A stretch of DNA of 64,000 bases from Gyromitra esculenta (lineage: Eukaryota; Ascomycota; Pezizomycetes; Pezizales; Discinaceae), in contig JBCAML010000004.1 in assembly GCA_038503075.1 (NCBI GenBank), positions 641,149-705,148 of the forward strand, written 5' to 3'. Under the pieces are notes generated by a model, which saw only the letters and a program-made list of their open reading frames with translations, had not been told where the DNA came from and ran no database searches. The translations under genes and the position numbers were made by a program. This document shows, piece after piece, positions 1 to 12,198 of the stretch. Within the stretch, counting starts at the first letter, position 1, and each line of letters begins with the position of its first letter.

Positions 1-187
1 AATTCTACCCTAAACCAAATACAGGGCTTTTAAAAATGCAAGCAAACTATAACTAAAACGGTAATGCTCGCATAACCAGATGTATCAAGTCATCCCCACC
101 AATTTCTGCTTCGATTGATCATCCATTAATTGCTTCGTTTTAACTAGCGAGTCATATAGGCCTACACAAATTATTAGTAAATATAAC

Positions 188-2712
188 TCAAGAGAAAGGA
201 AGTGATCCCATACCTCTTTTATACTCCCGGAATTCCAGAATCCTTCTTCCCAAACGGGCATGCGTCTCCTAAGACCACCACACGCAGACATTAGAGATTT
301 GTAAAACAGAAACCTCCGCCCCGCCCAAAAACATTACTATCTTACCGTTGTCGTATTAAACCACCCCCTAACCTGCTCCGGCAAAACCTGATCAGTGGCT
401 TTAATAAGCCCCATACTAACAAGATTGATCCTCACCCCACCATTCAGGGCTTTCGCTTCCCGGGAAATACGATTCACCCTACACCGCCCGGCATCAGAAA
501 CCAAACCCAAACCCATATTAAAAAACCAAGGAGAGTTTTGGGTTATACATACCATCCTTCCCTAAACTTTGAATCAGAAGCCTTCCATTCATCGTAGGAC
601 AAATCACTATCATCTTTGATGGCATAATGCCCAACATACTCGAAAGTCTCTTGGGGCTTCGTCCCAGCTCTCGTTCTACTACAAAATACAGCCCATTCTG
701 TATTAAGTAGCACTGTTCCCGTGCGGAAAATAAACATCGCCCCGTGCATGCCGGGTTGTGAAGGATAGTGAGGATTCAGCTTGTCGTTGATACAGAGGAA
801 TTGGTCAACGGGGAAGATTTTATCCGAGTTCTGCTTAACAACCGTTATGGTACCGCGCAGCTTGCCTCCAAGCGCTTTTTGTATCTGGGCGCGCGTGAAA
901 CGGGTCATTGAGTTTGGAGCATTGAGGATAGATGTAGGAACTCCAAGTGCCTGTATAAGTTCTCGTGTCGAAGCGGTGGTACGCCGGGTGACTGGTGGTT
1001 GTGGTGGTGCCCTGGTGGGAGGTGGTATCCTATCGACGTCCATACGTTCTTCTAGTTCGTCGTCGTCATCGTCAGATAGGGGGAGAAGTAATTGCCGAAA
1101 TATTGGCCATTGATTATTTCTCTCCTCGCTTTTTCGTTGTACCCTCCCAACCCCAGGAGTAGTGGTACCAGGGGCCTTCTGTCCAAAAGCGAGGTCTTTC
1201 TTGACATGGATAACGCTTCTTACTTCGCCACTACTTTCAGGTTTGTTTGTACCGGCAGCCACGGTGTTGCTTTCTAGTATAGGTTCCGGGCGATAGCTTT
1301 CATCATCATCACTCCTCTGGAGGTCTGATTTCGGGTTCTGCCTTACCGGAGGTGTCAACAGATACGTATCATCGTCACTCAACCCCAAACTCAACCGCTC
1401 TCTGTAATTCCTATCTGTGCGTTTCCGAAGTGAACGCGTGTGCGGAGAAGTATGTGTTGCAAGCTGCGGTGTCTTCTTAAACGGTCCAGGAAACACAGTT
1501 GCTACAGGAGCGATGCTATCAACAGCACACACCGTCAGAGGCGATAAAGTTTGATTCGGGTTAGAGAAATGAGCATCTGAGACATTCATATGATCCGGCA
1601 TTTCGACCTCGATCGACTCCGATCCTATCCCGACGCCAATCGGCCAAGCAAGAGCCACATCATCGTTTGATATTCCAGCACATTGAGCAAATCCGTTCTC
1701 CAGCGAACCCACATCTTCAGCATTTTCGTCTTCGTCATCGCCATCAGACGAATTGATTACCGCTGGTGCCGGTGTTTTGCTCTTTCGACTTCGCTTGACA
1801 CTGGGCTCACGGTATGTAGGGTCAAACGGGCTCCGGAATCCCATTACGGGACCCTTTTTGCGTGGCTTGAGGGTAGGATTCGAAAGTCGAATTGACTGTT
1901 TTCCTTTCTGCTCTGCAGAGAATCGTGGCAGCTCATCCCCCCCTCGTTGAATATGACCCTTTCCGGGCCCCTGTTCGGACTCCTCGACCCGGGTACTAGA
2001 GGTGCTCCGGAAAGCCAAACGAATTGCCGTCTTGGAGGGTGTCGGAAGAGCTATATTTTCAATATCTCAGAACCAGCCAACAACTAATAACGAACCAACA
2101 TTAGATAAAAGTACTCACAAGAAAAAACCTCACGAGCAGCCACCGGAGTCATAGTCTCCTTCCTCATCATATCATGATCCTGCAGCTTCGACGACACATC
2201 TCTCTGTAGCCCAGCCTGTTTCGAGAGCAGCTGTACAAGCTCCCTTTTTTCCCTCTTGGCCTTCGCCATACTTCGCTTATACTTCTCCCTCGTCCACCTG
2301 CTCTCCATATCGATAATGGTACGCTTTAGGCATTCGTATCGTGCTTGTTGGGACCGGTGGAAATCCCTCTCGTTCGATTGTAGTTTCTCAACAACATCGC
2401 GGATCAAGAGGAGGTCAGATGTATCTTTACACACCCCAAGCACATTAGGGAAAGAATGGGAAGGAATGGGAAGGAAAGTAACTAAGGAAATAGTAGGAAA
2501 GAGAGAAAAGGAGCAAGTGGAGGGCAGAGTGTCATACATTTTTTATCATGTTCATCGTCCTCTTCCGCACTCGAATCTTGCTCCGAAACAGACGCACGGT
2601 GTTTTATCTTCTTTTGCGGGCGGGATCCTCCGGGTGGTGCTTCGTCGCCGCTGGACGTGGCGATTGCTCTACTGGACCGTTTTGACCATGATCCAATAAT
2701 GGTAGGTTCCAT
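188..2712 (-). CDS. DUF6697-like coiled-coil protein, five exons
   Basis: Function unknown. Five exons join in phase: 2712-2538, 2424-2119, 2050-553, 478-346 and 268-188, giving about 730 residues. The ATG at 2712 follows a stop-rich leader and starts MEPTIIGSWSK. The N-terminus is acidic and basic low-complexity. Exon 2 encodes a charged helical stretch (EKLQSNERDFHRSQQ...KRSMAKAKREKRELVQLL) that should form a coiled coil. The long middle is disordered, rich in S, T and P with DDD/DDDE runs, so a nuclear protein is plausible. The conserved part is C-terminal, from about residue 570: a block beginning KIFPVDQFLC, then FEYVGHYAIKDDSDLSYDEW, then GRRILEFREYKRG. This resembles the fungal DUF6697 domain as I remember it; I could not search. 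The last two introns rest on GTATGT and GTAAGA donors sitting just before in-frame stops. Confidence 0.7.
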
Positions 2713-3494
2713 GGCAACGGCGGAAACAGCACGCAAGAAAATATAAATAAAAACAAACAAATAGAACTCTATAGAGAAAGGAAAATGAATAAAAACACTA
2801 CTAATCTTAGATCACTATAGTGTTGGTAGTAAGAGGAAGGATATGTAGATGGATGGGTGAGCCACAATAAAAGTAAACGGCAGGAGAGCGTTCTGTTAAG
2901 ACTCGGCACCTTGGGATGGGAGGCAAGTGGCGTGAATCCGCTGAGACGAAAGGAAAAGGGAGGGAGGGAGGGAGGGAAAACCCTATGAGATCACTTCATG
3001 TAGGCGCGCTGCAGCATGGGAGAGTTACCCGCGACACCGATGTGGTGGGGTAAAAGCAAGCAGCGGGAGTGCCGCGCCACGAGGATCCCTGTCTACCGCA
3101 CGCAGCCTGCCCCGGATTGCTGCACCAATGGGAGCCATCCTGGAAAGGAGTGGGTTTGGTGTTGAAACTCCAAGTCAGATAGATACTTGGAGTTTCAACG
3201 TTCCACAAGTCGTTCACACACGTGTATGCTAGCTCAGGGATATTATCCAGATCCAGATCTTTTGGAGAAGGCCGGCATCATGGTCAGAAAGTCATTGTTT
3301 ATATTCACTTACCTATTTCGAGACGCGCCTCACCTGGAGGCAAGTCCACCAGGAAACAATATATGAAACTCCCATGTTATTACCCAGCAACAAATACCCC
3401 CCACCTTTAACGGGGCAAGTCTTTTTCTCTCTCGAAAATATCTTCAAGTATCCAGCGTCTATCACCCTGGGCGTAGTGTTTTGCCTCCTCGTCA
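2713..3494. other. Intergenic, no gene seen
   Basis: This holds the promoter of the upstream minus-strand gene and the 3' flank of DUO1. It contains a (GGGA)n tract at about 2958-2976 and a perfect stem-loop at 3161-3199, listed separately. Short ORFs on both strands lack recognisable sequence. Confidence 0.6.
3161..3199. repeat. Perfect 15-bp stem-loop
   Basis: GTTGAAACTCCAAGT at 3161-3175 is exactly complementary to 3185-3199, with a 9-nt loop. It lies about 300 bp past the DUO1 stop on the minus strand. Since it is symmetrical, either strand would form the hairpin. Role unknown; it could be a 3'-UTR structure or a small inverted-repeat relic. Confidence 0.7.
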
Positions 3495-4258
3495 CTATCT
3501 TACAGCCCTCCCCCTCCCACGGGTGCTCCCAATCCCTCTCCCAATCCCCGTCCCCCCTCGTGCTGTTCCAGAACCTGTCGAGCCTCTTCCCCCAGCCACT
3601 GATGGAGGCGCCGCAATTCTGGAACCCCCTACTCCGCCCCTCTGGGATCCCGTCAAACCAGTCCTTCTACCTCCTCTTGTGCTCCCCCGAGTAGGCGTTG
3701 GTTTCCTCTCAGCCGTGACTCTCCTCGCTTCTGCGACAGCAGCCTCCCTCTCCCTCTCTGCTGCTCGCTCCCGCTCATGTTCCCGACGTCGTTCGGCTTC
3801 CTGTGCCTTATGTGTTGACTCAGCCTCGATATCGTCAAGATCCTGCGTGGCGCCTTGCCAGTGTCCAGATAGGAGCAGTCGCTGGGTATGTTCCGTCTGG
3901 CTCAAGATACGGATCCACAGATCGAGGAGGGTATTGGCGGATGCCACGGTAGAGGAGACTGTCTGCCGAGACAAGCGCGCCCGGGTGTTTCATCAGCAAT
4001 TTTGTTTGGTCGAAACTTAAAACCGAGTGGCTACAAGAGGACTAGCTTCCCTACCTCCATATTATCTTTGGCTTTCTCGAGGGAGGCAACCACGCTCTCA
4101 ATCACGGTGTTGATCCTGTGTACACCAGCCAATTCTGCTCGGAGGGCTTCGTCGCGCGCGTCCTGATCGACGACGGAGCCTAGGGCCCGTGGCTTGTCGG
4201 TGTCGTGGCTGCTCACCTGCAGCTCGGAGAGGCGGAGGACGTCTTCTTCGTCGGCCAT
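3495..4258 (-). CDS. DUO1: DASH complex subunit Duo1
   Basis: Subunit of the fungal DASH/Dam1 ring that couples kinetochores to spindle microtubules. Two exons, 4258-4055 and 3962-3495, give 223 residues. The first ATG of the MADEEDVLRLSELQ reading was chosen because the frame upstream has no other ATG. The family signature is LRAELAGVHRINTVIESVVASLEKAKDNME, followed across the intron by TVSSTVASANTLLDLWIRILSQTEHTQRLLL and WQGATQDLDDIE. The intron falls exactly between NME and TVS, where the family is continuous. The C-terminal third is a charged helix (AERRREHERERAAERE) and then a glycine/arginine-rich tail (GRGIGSTRGRGRAVR), as in other filamentous ascomycete Duo1 proteins. A GTAAGA just before the stop could be a further donor, but the family needs no extra exon. 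Confidence 0.93.
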
Positions 4259-5442
4259 AATCACGGCGGGGAAGATTAGGTGGGGTTGGAGGGAGCTCGT
4301 GGTTATCGATTTTAGATTCAATGCGGAGGCTTGGCGACGGGCTTGGCGTGACTACATCATGTGAGATGGCTTAGCTATCGAGTGATGGCTCGTGAAAGGG
4401 ATCAAGACATACGTGTAGATCTTCATCTGAGGCTTGTGGTGCTGCGTCCATGGGCAAAGAAGACAGCCCCTCTCGGAGAGGGACATCTTCATCGATAAGC
4501 AACATCCAAGTGCCAGGACATCTGAAGCTTTAATCAGGAGTCCTGTGGGAAGTAGCTCATCTAGGTAAGAATCGCATAAATGTCACCAAATTCTCGGCTC
4601 AATTCACTTGGATACACACAGTGCATGTAGGCACTATGAATTAGAGTGATTATCGATATGCATCAGCAATACCAGTTAAGTTAGTAGTGCAAATGGCTTG
4701 ATTGTTCCGTATAGAGTCTTTGTGTCCTTTCCAATATACCAGAGATGATCCGTCCGTGGTGGTAGGTAGCATGGCATGATGCGAGATATTTCCCGGGCTC
4801 TGCCATGAGGAACTGCACAGACCGTTCGTGTTGTGGAAGCCACCCAGACGGAAAAGCTCTAAACCTGACCCCACCCACCCCACCACTGGCACCAGTGTTT
4901 GCTGTCCTGAGATGGGAATTAACCTTTGGCAGTTACTACATGTGCTCACTGGCCACGTGCGTCTCAGGAGCGTGACAGGCGTCAAGCAAAACAAAAGTAT
5001 AACCGTGTAGCCAGGGGTGATTGGCGCTGCTTGTCTGGCGTTGCCGTTACCGCTTTGGGCAATCAGCAGAGTTTAGCCAGCCACTTATTTTTGTCCCACA
5101 ACACAACAACAACAACACAGTTGCTCTGGAAGCGCGAATCCCCCCGTCACGCTCCCACCATCACTCGTTTCCCGTCTGACTCTCCTCGTCCCAGTAACTT
5201 ACTCGCTCGCGTCTTTCACCGCTTTGTGCTCCCTTCGTGTATTTCGTTACTCCCGCTCATTGACCCTTCGTGTCTTTACGCGTCGCGTCCGATTGCTGCT
5301 CCGCACGACAACATCTCCCCGTTACCCGCCTTCGCTTCCATCTCAGGGGTTCGCGTTCGTCGTTCCCCTCCACCTTGCTCGTTCGCTCACACGCATCTTC
5401 AAAATAGAGAGACAAACATCAACCCCTCAATCCCAATCCACA
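4259..5442. other. Intergenic region between two genes
   Basis: The upstream end is the DUO1 promoter. From about 5080 to 5442 the plus strand is rich in C and T with CAACAACAACA, typical of a fungal promoter and 5' leader, and probably serves the gene at 5443. Open frames here start with non-ATG codons or lack any family signature. Confidence 0.5.
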
Positions 5443-7013
5443 ATGAACACGCCTCCCCGTGTCCGCACCACGCGTGCAACAGAGATCCCCCCAACTCCCC
5501 GCCATGGTGCAAGATTCGATTCTCCCCCTCCAACATCCCGAAAACCCAAAGGACCCTCCTCGTCATCGTCCTTCTCCACAGCAACCCTATCACCTCCCCC
5601 ATCGTCACCTCTAGGCCCTGAATCATCGGCCCCGTTTGAGCAAACATGTAAACACCGTAAGCGGCGAGCCTCCGTGCTTGACGAGCCAGTCGAGAAACCT
5701 GCAGAGGTGGAAAGTGAGGGGTGGAAGGAGCTCGAAAAAATGTTTGGGAAGGACTTTGGCAGGGGGCCTACGGTGACCAATCCTGCTGGTCGTGGGCTCC
5801 CCACACCGTCAAAAACTCCGGCGAGAAAAAGGAAACATCTGTCGATTGAGTCGCTCGGTGGTTCTGCTAGAAGACTGTTCGGATCCTCGAGCTTCGCCCC
5901 TGCTACTGCGTCAACAAGGAATAGAAATATCATGCCGACCAAATCACGGAAGGGGGGTATTGGGAGACTGGGTCTGCTGGGTGAAGATGAGGGTGAAGAT
6001 GGGCCTATCGATATCTTTACAGATAGTAACGCCCAGGTCCCGAAATTTGATCCAAGTCCGGATAATCCGTTTATTACCAGGCCTGAAGATTCAAAGAAGA
6101 AACGGCAGGGGAAGAAGGCAAAGAAACCGAAGGCTGCGGATAAACTTGGTGACGATGGTAGGAGGGATGATGGGATGGTTTATATTTTGTAGGTTCTCCA
6201 TAAACTTCTTTATGGTATCTGATATATTTTGAGGGCTGGGTGAATTTCTAATACGTTTAATGCAGTCGTGGTAAAAAGATGTTTCGAAAATTCTCCGAAT
6301 TGGATGAAGTTGCCGACCCGCTGCCTAAGAAGGTCCCCAAAACTGTTCCCAAGCCACTCCCCGCCTTTTTCGGCACTGAAGAGGGCGAAGAGGAGGAGGA
6401 TGGATCTGAGGAGGAGGAGGACGAAGAGGTGGCGAGGGTCTTGAATAAGCGTTCTACTTTCCGTCCCCGCCTGCTCTTCCCCTCTAAGGAAGTTGAGGAG
6501 GAAGAAGAGCCTTCTGAAGAGGAGGAGGAAGAAGTCGAAACCGATATCGAAGAGGAGGTAGCACAGGTAGCAAAGGTCGAGGAGATCACCACAACTACAG
6601 CTATCAGCATTAAGAAGGAGAAGAGGAAAATTAATAGAAGCACCATCTCACGATTGACACCTGAATCGGATGATGACTTCCCGGGTAGGTCGGGGCGTCG
6701 TGTCCAGTTTAAAGATGAGGATGAGCATGTTTTTACCCGTGCATCTCCAAGGAAGAGTACACGCAAGAGATCTATTTTTGATGAGAAGAAGAAGTCATCT
6801 ATTTTCGACGAGGCACCAACCACCCCCGACAAGAAGAAATCCCCCATTTTTGATGCGGGGTCGTCAAAGCCAACCAAGTCGCTTTTGGACAAGGAGACGG
6901 AGAAAGGGGGTACCGTTAAGGAGAAGCGCAAGAGGGCTCGAGCCGGATCTTTTGATGCGCCGGGTTTGCATACACCTCGGAAGGAGAAGAAGACGCGGGG
7001 CACAATGGCTTAA
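5443..7013 (+). CDS. Conserved acidic nuclear-type protein with FRGKK motif
   Basis: Function unknown. Two exons, 5443-6188 and 6266-7013, give 497 residues. The ATG at 5443 lies in a good context (ACAATGAAC). The intron has a GTAGGT donor and TGCAG acceptor and joins in phase to restore DDGMVYIF-RGKKMFRKF, a short hydrophobic/basic motif that looks like the conserved core. Before it are S/P-rich disorder, a KHRKRRAS nuclear-localisation-like cluster, a helix EGWKELEKMFGKDFG and PSKTPARKRKH. After it come long acidic runs (EEGEEEEDGSEEEEDEE, EEEEEPSEEEEEEVE), then a direct-repeat-like series of SIFDE/PIFDA peptides each preceded by KKKS-type basic clusters (about residues 415-445). Alternating acidic and basic tracts suggest a chromatin or nucleolar protein. 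That is inference; no enzymatic domain is visible. Confidence 0.75.
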
Positions 7014-8569
7014 TTTCTTCATGGTGGGGTCGGGGTTTTGATGGATGGATGGATGAAGTCCGTTTTTGTAATCCTTATGGTCACCATTGTATTGTTCTTT
7101 GAACTACGTTTTTTGTTGCGGATGACCTGCGTGTTTTTTCTTTCCTCTTTCCTTTTTGGTTTGGAGGTTTCTTGTGTGATGGTTACAGGAACCGCCCTCT
7201 TCCCTTCCCTCATGCCAGGATTATTATCAGCAGCTAATGACTAGGCACCTTCGTTTTTTTATGTGTATGTAAACGTGTAACTACATCACGCAAGTTGTTG
7301 TATCACCCTTTTTCTCTGATGAATTTTCTTCCCCTTCTTCCCCTTCTTTCATGCAGCGTCATATCTAGTGTTCCATTTTTATTTTTATTTTTTCGTATAT
7401 CAGGGCAAAGGGAGATTATGGTTTTTGGGGGATTGGGGAGAGGCAAGATCTTTTTTTTTTTGCGAGGAGACTATGATGATTAGAGTTTTTTTTTTGTGGG
7501 ATTCGGCGCTGGTCTGTTTTGATCTGCCCGGTGGAGAGGGTTGTAGTGTTTTTTGTAGGGTATGGACAGGAATATTACTACGTAGTGTTGAAGATTAATA
7601 GTCTCGTCCCAGCACTAGAGTCAACTTCAAATGTTAGGAAGATTAAGAGGAGCGAACGAGGTGAAGGAGAAGGCCTAGGTTCAGGGTTTTGACACGGGAT
7701 CTCACTCGATTTAGTTGAGTTGGGTGCATATACTTTGGTAGAATCTTGGGTCCTTGGGTTCTTTAATTGGGGATAGTTCTTATTCGGGGGATAGTGTAGA
7801 GCGGCTTGGTTTGAATTCAGTACTTTGAATTCGGTTTGCTTTAGTTGGCAACTTTTGCTGCAATCAGCCCTGGGATTCCGACCTGGGACGGTTGACAAAT
7901 GCGATGAGAATGAACACAAGCCCACCAATTAGGCTACCAACAGTATTGCACTGGGACTGTGAATTGAGAGTGTTACATGTAGTTCTTAAGATTTGGTAGG
8001 GTTTATGTAGAGTAGGTAGAATACGTGTATACACATGTATATGGGTATATTTGTGCAGAAGAGCTGTGTTTTATTGTTCGTGGTGAGAATTGCTACGGGG
8101 GCTGCCTTAAAGCCTGCCGACACGCGTTATCTCAACTCGGCCATCGCCCATCCATCGCTTTTATCGGGCGCCTGCTGTCTATCCTTCATCCCACCAGCTG
8201 AATCTCTATCTCCACCGCCAGAGCCAGTTATCTATAGCTGTTTAATAGTTATCTCCACTATCACTCCTTGTTCTTACCGTCCTATCTCTGCTTTCGCCTA
8301 TCCCACTGAATGGGTTGTCTGTGACAGCCATCCACGTTATTTCCCGTTTTTCCCTCCCCCCACCATCACCCACCGTTTCCCCTTTCTGCCATTTTTCTAG
8401 AAGTCACTCTCTGTGTTCGTTCTTTTACTTTATATATACTTATTTTATTTTTATTTTTACTTCTTTCTTTCATCTTTCTTTCTTGACGTTTATTTACCTA
8501 GCTATCACTAACCGTAGTGTTGCAAATCTAACCCCCTAATAAACTCCCCACCCTCCCGAGACCCGCTTA
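7014..8569. other. Intergenic region and leader of the M28 protease gene
   Basis: The first part is T-rich 3' flank. TACATGTAG occurs at 7974. From about 8160 to 8560 the plus strand is strongly pyrimidine-rich, a typical promoter and 5' UTR for the gene starting at 8570. No coding sequence recognised. Confidence 0.5.
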
Positions 8570-11356
8570 ATGAGCGACGAGAAGCGTTCCATGCTAGGAA
8601 CCGACCCTCCCATCCCATCCTACGAAGATGCCATCGCCTCGCGCGCACCCAGAGATGACGCTACCACTACTGCCGAAACCTCCCGTCTACTCCCGCAGCG
8701 AGGAAGCGGGTATCGTGCCCCCACCGTCGAGAGCGAACGAAGCTCCCTCGACAGCTCCTTCCTGGAAGACTTTGCTTCCTCTCGAGGTAGTCTGGAGCGG
8801 GAGATGATACAAATGGAGGTACTGGAGCCTGGCCAAGAAGAAGGGGAAGAAAGCGGTGGACGGCGGCCCCGGGGAAGGAGGTTACGTCAGAATATATCGA
8901 AACGACTTTCATCCATAACTATGTCGCTCTCGTCAATCTCGCTCCCAGACTCGTGGCGCGTGAACCCATTCAGGTGTTTTGCATGGTTTAGGCTGCCGGA
9001 TATACCATGCTTTAATTCCGGACTGATTCCAATATATCGGTTTCTTGGGGTGGTACTTGGACTGGTTGTCGTGTATGCGCTATTGGCTAGTGACTCGGTT
9101 TCTATGACCGGTCCCGGGACTGGCACGCCTGCTGGATTAGTTAATTTTGATCCTGAGGTTGTGAGGCAGTATGCTAAGGATACGGTGGATCAGGAGAAAA
9201 TTGAACATTATTTGGAGTATTTGACTAGTTTCGACCATGTTGCTGGGACACGGGGGGATTTGGTGTTGGCAAAGTGGGTGGAGGGGGAGTTTAAGAGTTT
9301 TGGGTTGGAGGGTGTTGAAATGGAAGAGTATGTTTTTTCTAGTTCTTTTGGGATTTCTGGATCGATTTCTGGATTTATTCCCTCGAGAAAAAGAACGAAG
9401 CTCTGACACCTTCTAGATATAATGTTTATCTTAATTACCCAAAACCTGGCGGACGAAAAGTAGCAATTCTGGACCCTCTATGGGAGGCTGTTCTCGAGGA
9501 ACCAAAAATTGACCCTAAACACGAAAACACACTCGTCTTCCACGGGCACTCTAAAACGGGCACTGCTACCGGGCCATTAATATATGCCAACTACGGGTCA
9601 CGATCAGACTTCGCCAAGTTGGAAGCCCAAGGAACTAACCTAACAGGCGCAATTGTCTTGGTTCGATACGGCGGAACACAGCCAGACAGGGCTCTCAAGG
9701 TCAAGGCCGCCCAAGATAATGGTGCTGTTGGGTGTATTATATTCTCGGACCCTAAAACGGAGGGGTGGGATTTACCGGGGGATGCGGTGCAGAGAGGGAG
9801 CGTTAGCTTGATGAATTGGATGGTGGGAGATGTCTTAACGCCTGGCTATGCGGCAACGAAGGATGTTACAAGGATCAAGAAGGAAGATAGCCCTGGGCTG
9901 CTGAAGATCCCTTCATTGCCGTTGTCGTGGAATGACGCACAACATCTATTAAAGTCACTCAAGGGTCATGGGAACAAGGTTGATAAGTCCTGGGAGGCTG
10001 GGGTTCACTTTGATGGAGAGGTTTGGACAGGGGCGATGGATTCTTCGCCGAAGGTTCAACTTGACAATTTTCAGGTTGAAGAGGAGAAGCAGCCGATATT
10101 CAATGTCCTGGGCTTGATTAGGGGCTACGATGACTTTAAGAAACGAATCACTGTGGGAAATCATAGAGATGCTTGGTGTTTTGGCGCTAGCGATCCGAAT
10201 TCTGGAACAGCTATTATGTTAGAGGTTGCGCGGATCCTTGGGAAGATGGCGGAGATTGGGTGGAGGCCTTCAAGGAGTATTGTTTTTGCGAGTTGGGATG
10301 CGGAGGAGTATAATCTTATTGGTTCAACGTGAGTTTCCCTCGTTTTTTTATGGTATAGCGTGATGGGGATTTTGACGTTGTGTAGTGAATATGTGGAAGA
10401 TAATATCGAAACTCTGCGACTTCACGGAATGGCGTATATTAACCTTGACGCCGCTATCACCGGTACTGAGTTTACTGCATCCGCATCGCCGCTCCTTCAG
10501 ACCGCACTTATGAATGTCCTTGAGAAGGTTGAAGATCCTCGGACCAACGAGACTTTGCGGACGCTCTGGGGAGATAAATCGCTGCCTGGCTTAGGTGCTG
10601 GAAGCGATTATGTAGCCTGGCAGGACTATGCAGGTGTCTCTTCGATTGATATGGGTTTCACCGGAAACGGATTCCCGTACCACAGCTGCTATGACAACTT
10701 CGAATGGATGAAAACCCATGGAGACCCTGACTTCAGCTATCATAAAGCCATGGCGCAAGTACTCGCTTTATTAGTCCTTGAACTCGCAGATACTCCACAG
10801 CTGCCCTTCAACATGACGAACTACGCCGTCGCGCTCGAAACATATACAAATGACCTGCAGAGCTTCATCCACTCTAAGATTGAAGACCTCGCTTCCGGCT
10901 CTGCTAAAGTGGACCTAAAGAGTCTCACTGACGCTGTTGCGGCAGCGAAGCTTCGCCTGGCAGAATTCGATAATAAACACGAGCCGTGGATGGACCAGGT
11001 TGGCACCGTTATGGGAGGGTTGGATAACTACGGCACTATCCATAGGAATAGCCGCAATGCAAGGATGAGTAATTTTGAAGAACACCTTTTAGACTTAGAG
11101 CCTGGTGGTGGGCTGCCGGGGAGGGAGTGGTTTAAGCATGTTGTCTTTGCACCGCAGGTACGCTTTTTTTTTTTTCATCAGCCATGAGTTATTGATACTG
11201 ACTAGGTCTGTGTTGTAGGCATGGAGTGGGTACGAACCGGGTTATTTCCCGGGCATTAGAGACGCTGTTGAGAATGGGGACTGGGAACTGGCGCAGAAAC
11301 AAGTTGAGAGGGTTGCTAAGAAGATAGATCGTGCTTCTTATAAGCTTCTTAATTGA
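8570..11356 (+). CDS. M28B glutamate carboxypeptidase II-like membrane protease
   Basis: Type II membrane zinc peptidase of the GCPII/transferrin-receptor family (fungal relatives are Vps70 and Tre1/Tre2), probably in the endomembrane system. Four exons, 8570-9327, 9417-10328, 10386-11157 and 11219-11356, give 859 residues. A cytosolic S/T/E-rich tail with a PPIPSYEDA motif (possible PY-like ubiquitin-ligase site) is followed by a membrane segment at about 155-173. A protease-associated domain follows (LTGAIVLVRYGGTQPDRALK). The metallopeptidase core has NHRDAWCFGASDPNSG (His and bridging Asp), DAEEYNLIGST (catalytic Glu plus ligand Glu), INLDAAITG (Asp) and FPYHSCYDNFEW (His). All five expected metal-site residues are present. 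The C-terminal dimerisation-like helical domain ends KIDRASYKLLN. The first intron is needed: read through, the frame stops at about 9406. Substrate unknown. Confidence 0.92.
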
Positions 11357-12198
11357 GAACTTCTTTTTTATTATTTATATTTTTTTATATCCCTTTCGGT
11401 GCTGAAGGTAGGTGGAAGGAGATGAGAAGGGGGGGGGGGGGGGTTTGCATTAACTGGAGTATGTATACCATCATTTATACTTTATACTTTTTTGCTTTTC
11501 CTATTTGTTTCGGCGGGGTTGGGGGTGGGGTTAAATATTTCGGTTCTTTGCAAATGTGGGGTTTTTATTGTTTATGGTATCTCTCTTTTTTCTTTTTCTG
11601 TAGCTATAGTTATTTTCTCTTTTGATCTATCTAGATCATGGGGATTGGTTAATCTTTACTTATGGTCTGCGCTCTGATTAGGGGAGGGTGGGGGATTAGG
11701 GGAGGGTGGGGATGAAGAAAAGAAACACTATTTTTCCTATCGCTTATCTTATCGTTGTTCTGGATATATGGAGCAAGTGGTTTTTTTTTCTTCTTTTCTT
11801 TTTCTAGTTGTATGTGTGTTTGATTTAAGGAATAGTGGGAGTAATGATAGTTGTGAACAAGGTATTTTAGATATTGTTTACAAAGAAGCCTAATGATAGC
11901 CTGTTTACGAACTGGGTGTAAGTGATTATATGTAAATTTCAGTGGTCTACCCCAGGGGCCGGGGGTGTACGTACAAGGCAGGGAAGTATTGATAAATTTC
12001 AGAAGATCCACAACATTGGGAAACCTCCAGAGATTGAAAATAAAAAACCAACTTTTATTTATTTACTTTCCTCCCAGATCGGTTTAATTTAGGAAGTAAA
12101 AAAAACGAATACTACGATCCTAGAGATCAATTAAATACTCGTAACACCCCACCCCCATGTATTAAAAAAAAAAATGCAGTCATACAACCATAAACAAT
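11357..12198. other. Intergenic, converging 3' flanks
   Basis: This stretch lies between the ends of two converging genes. It is T-rich and carries a run of 15 G at 11429-11443. GGGGAGGGTGGGG is repeated near 11680-11710. No gene seen. Confidence 0.5.
11429..11443 (+). repeat. 15-base G homopolymer
   Basis: Uninterrupted guanine run about 70 bp past the M28 protease stop codon, in the likely 3' UTR. Long mononucleotide tracts of this kind are prone to slippage and to sequencing error. Confidence 0.85.

Noticed and set aside
3481..4020. Plus-strand open frame of 179 codons opposite DUO1
   Set aside because: It is the antisense shadow of the Duo1 second exon, proline- and serine-rich from the mirrored Gly/Arg tail.
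5224..5442. Upstream extension of the gene at 5443
   Set aside because: It would start at a non-ATG codon and encode sequence that simply follows the pyrimidine-rich leader.
6257..7003. Minus-strand 248-codon frame of Ser/Phe runs
   Set aside because: Mirror of the Glu/Lys-rich exon at 6266-7013; low complexity with no splice or start logic.
9329..9406. Continuation of the protease frame into SSSFGISGSISGF
   Set aside because: Lies inside a GTATGT...TTCTAG intron; splicing restores EEYNVYLNYPKPGG, which fits the family.
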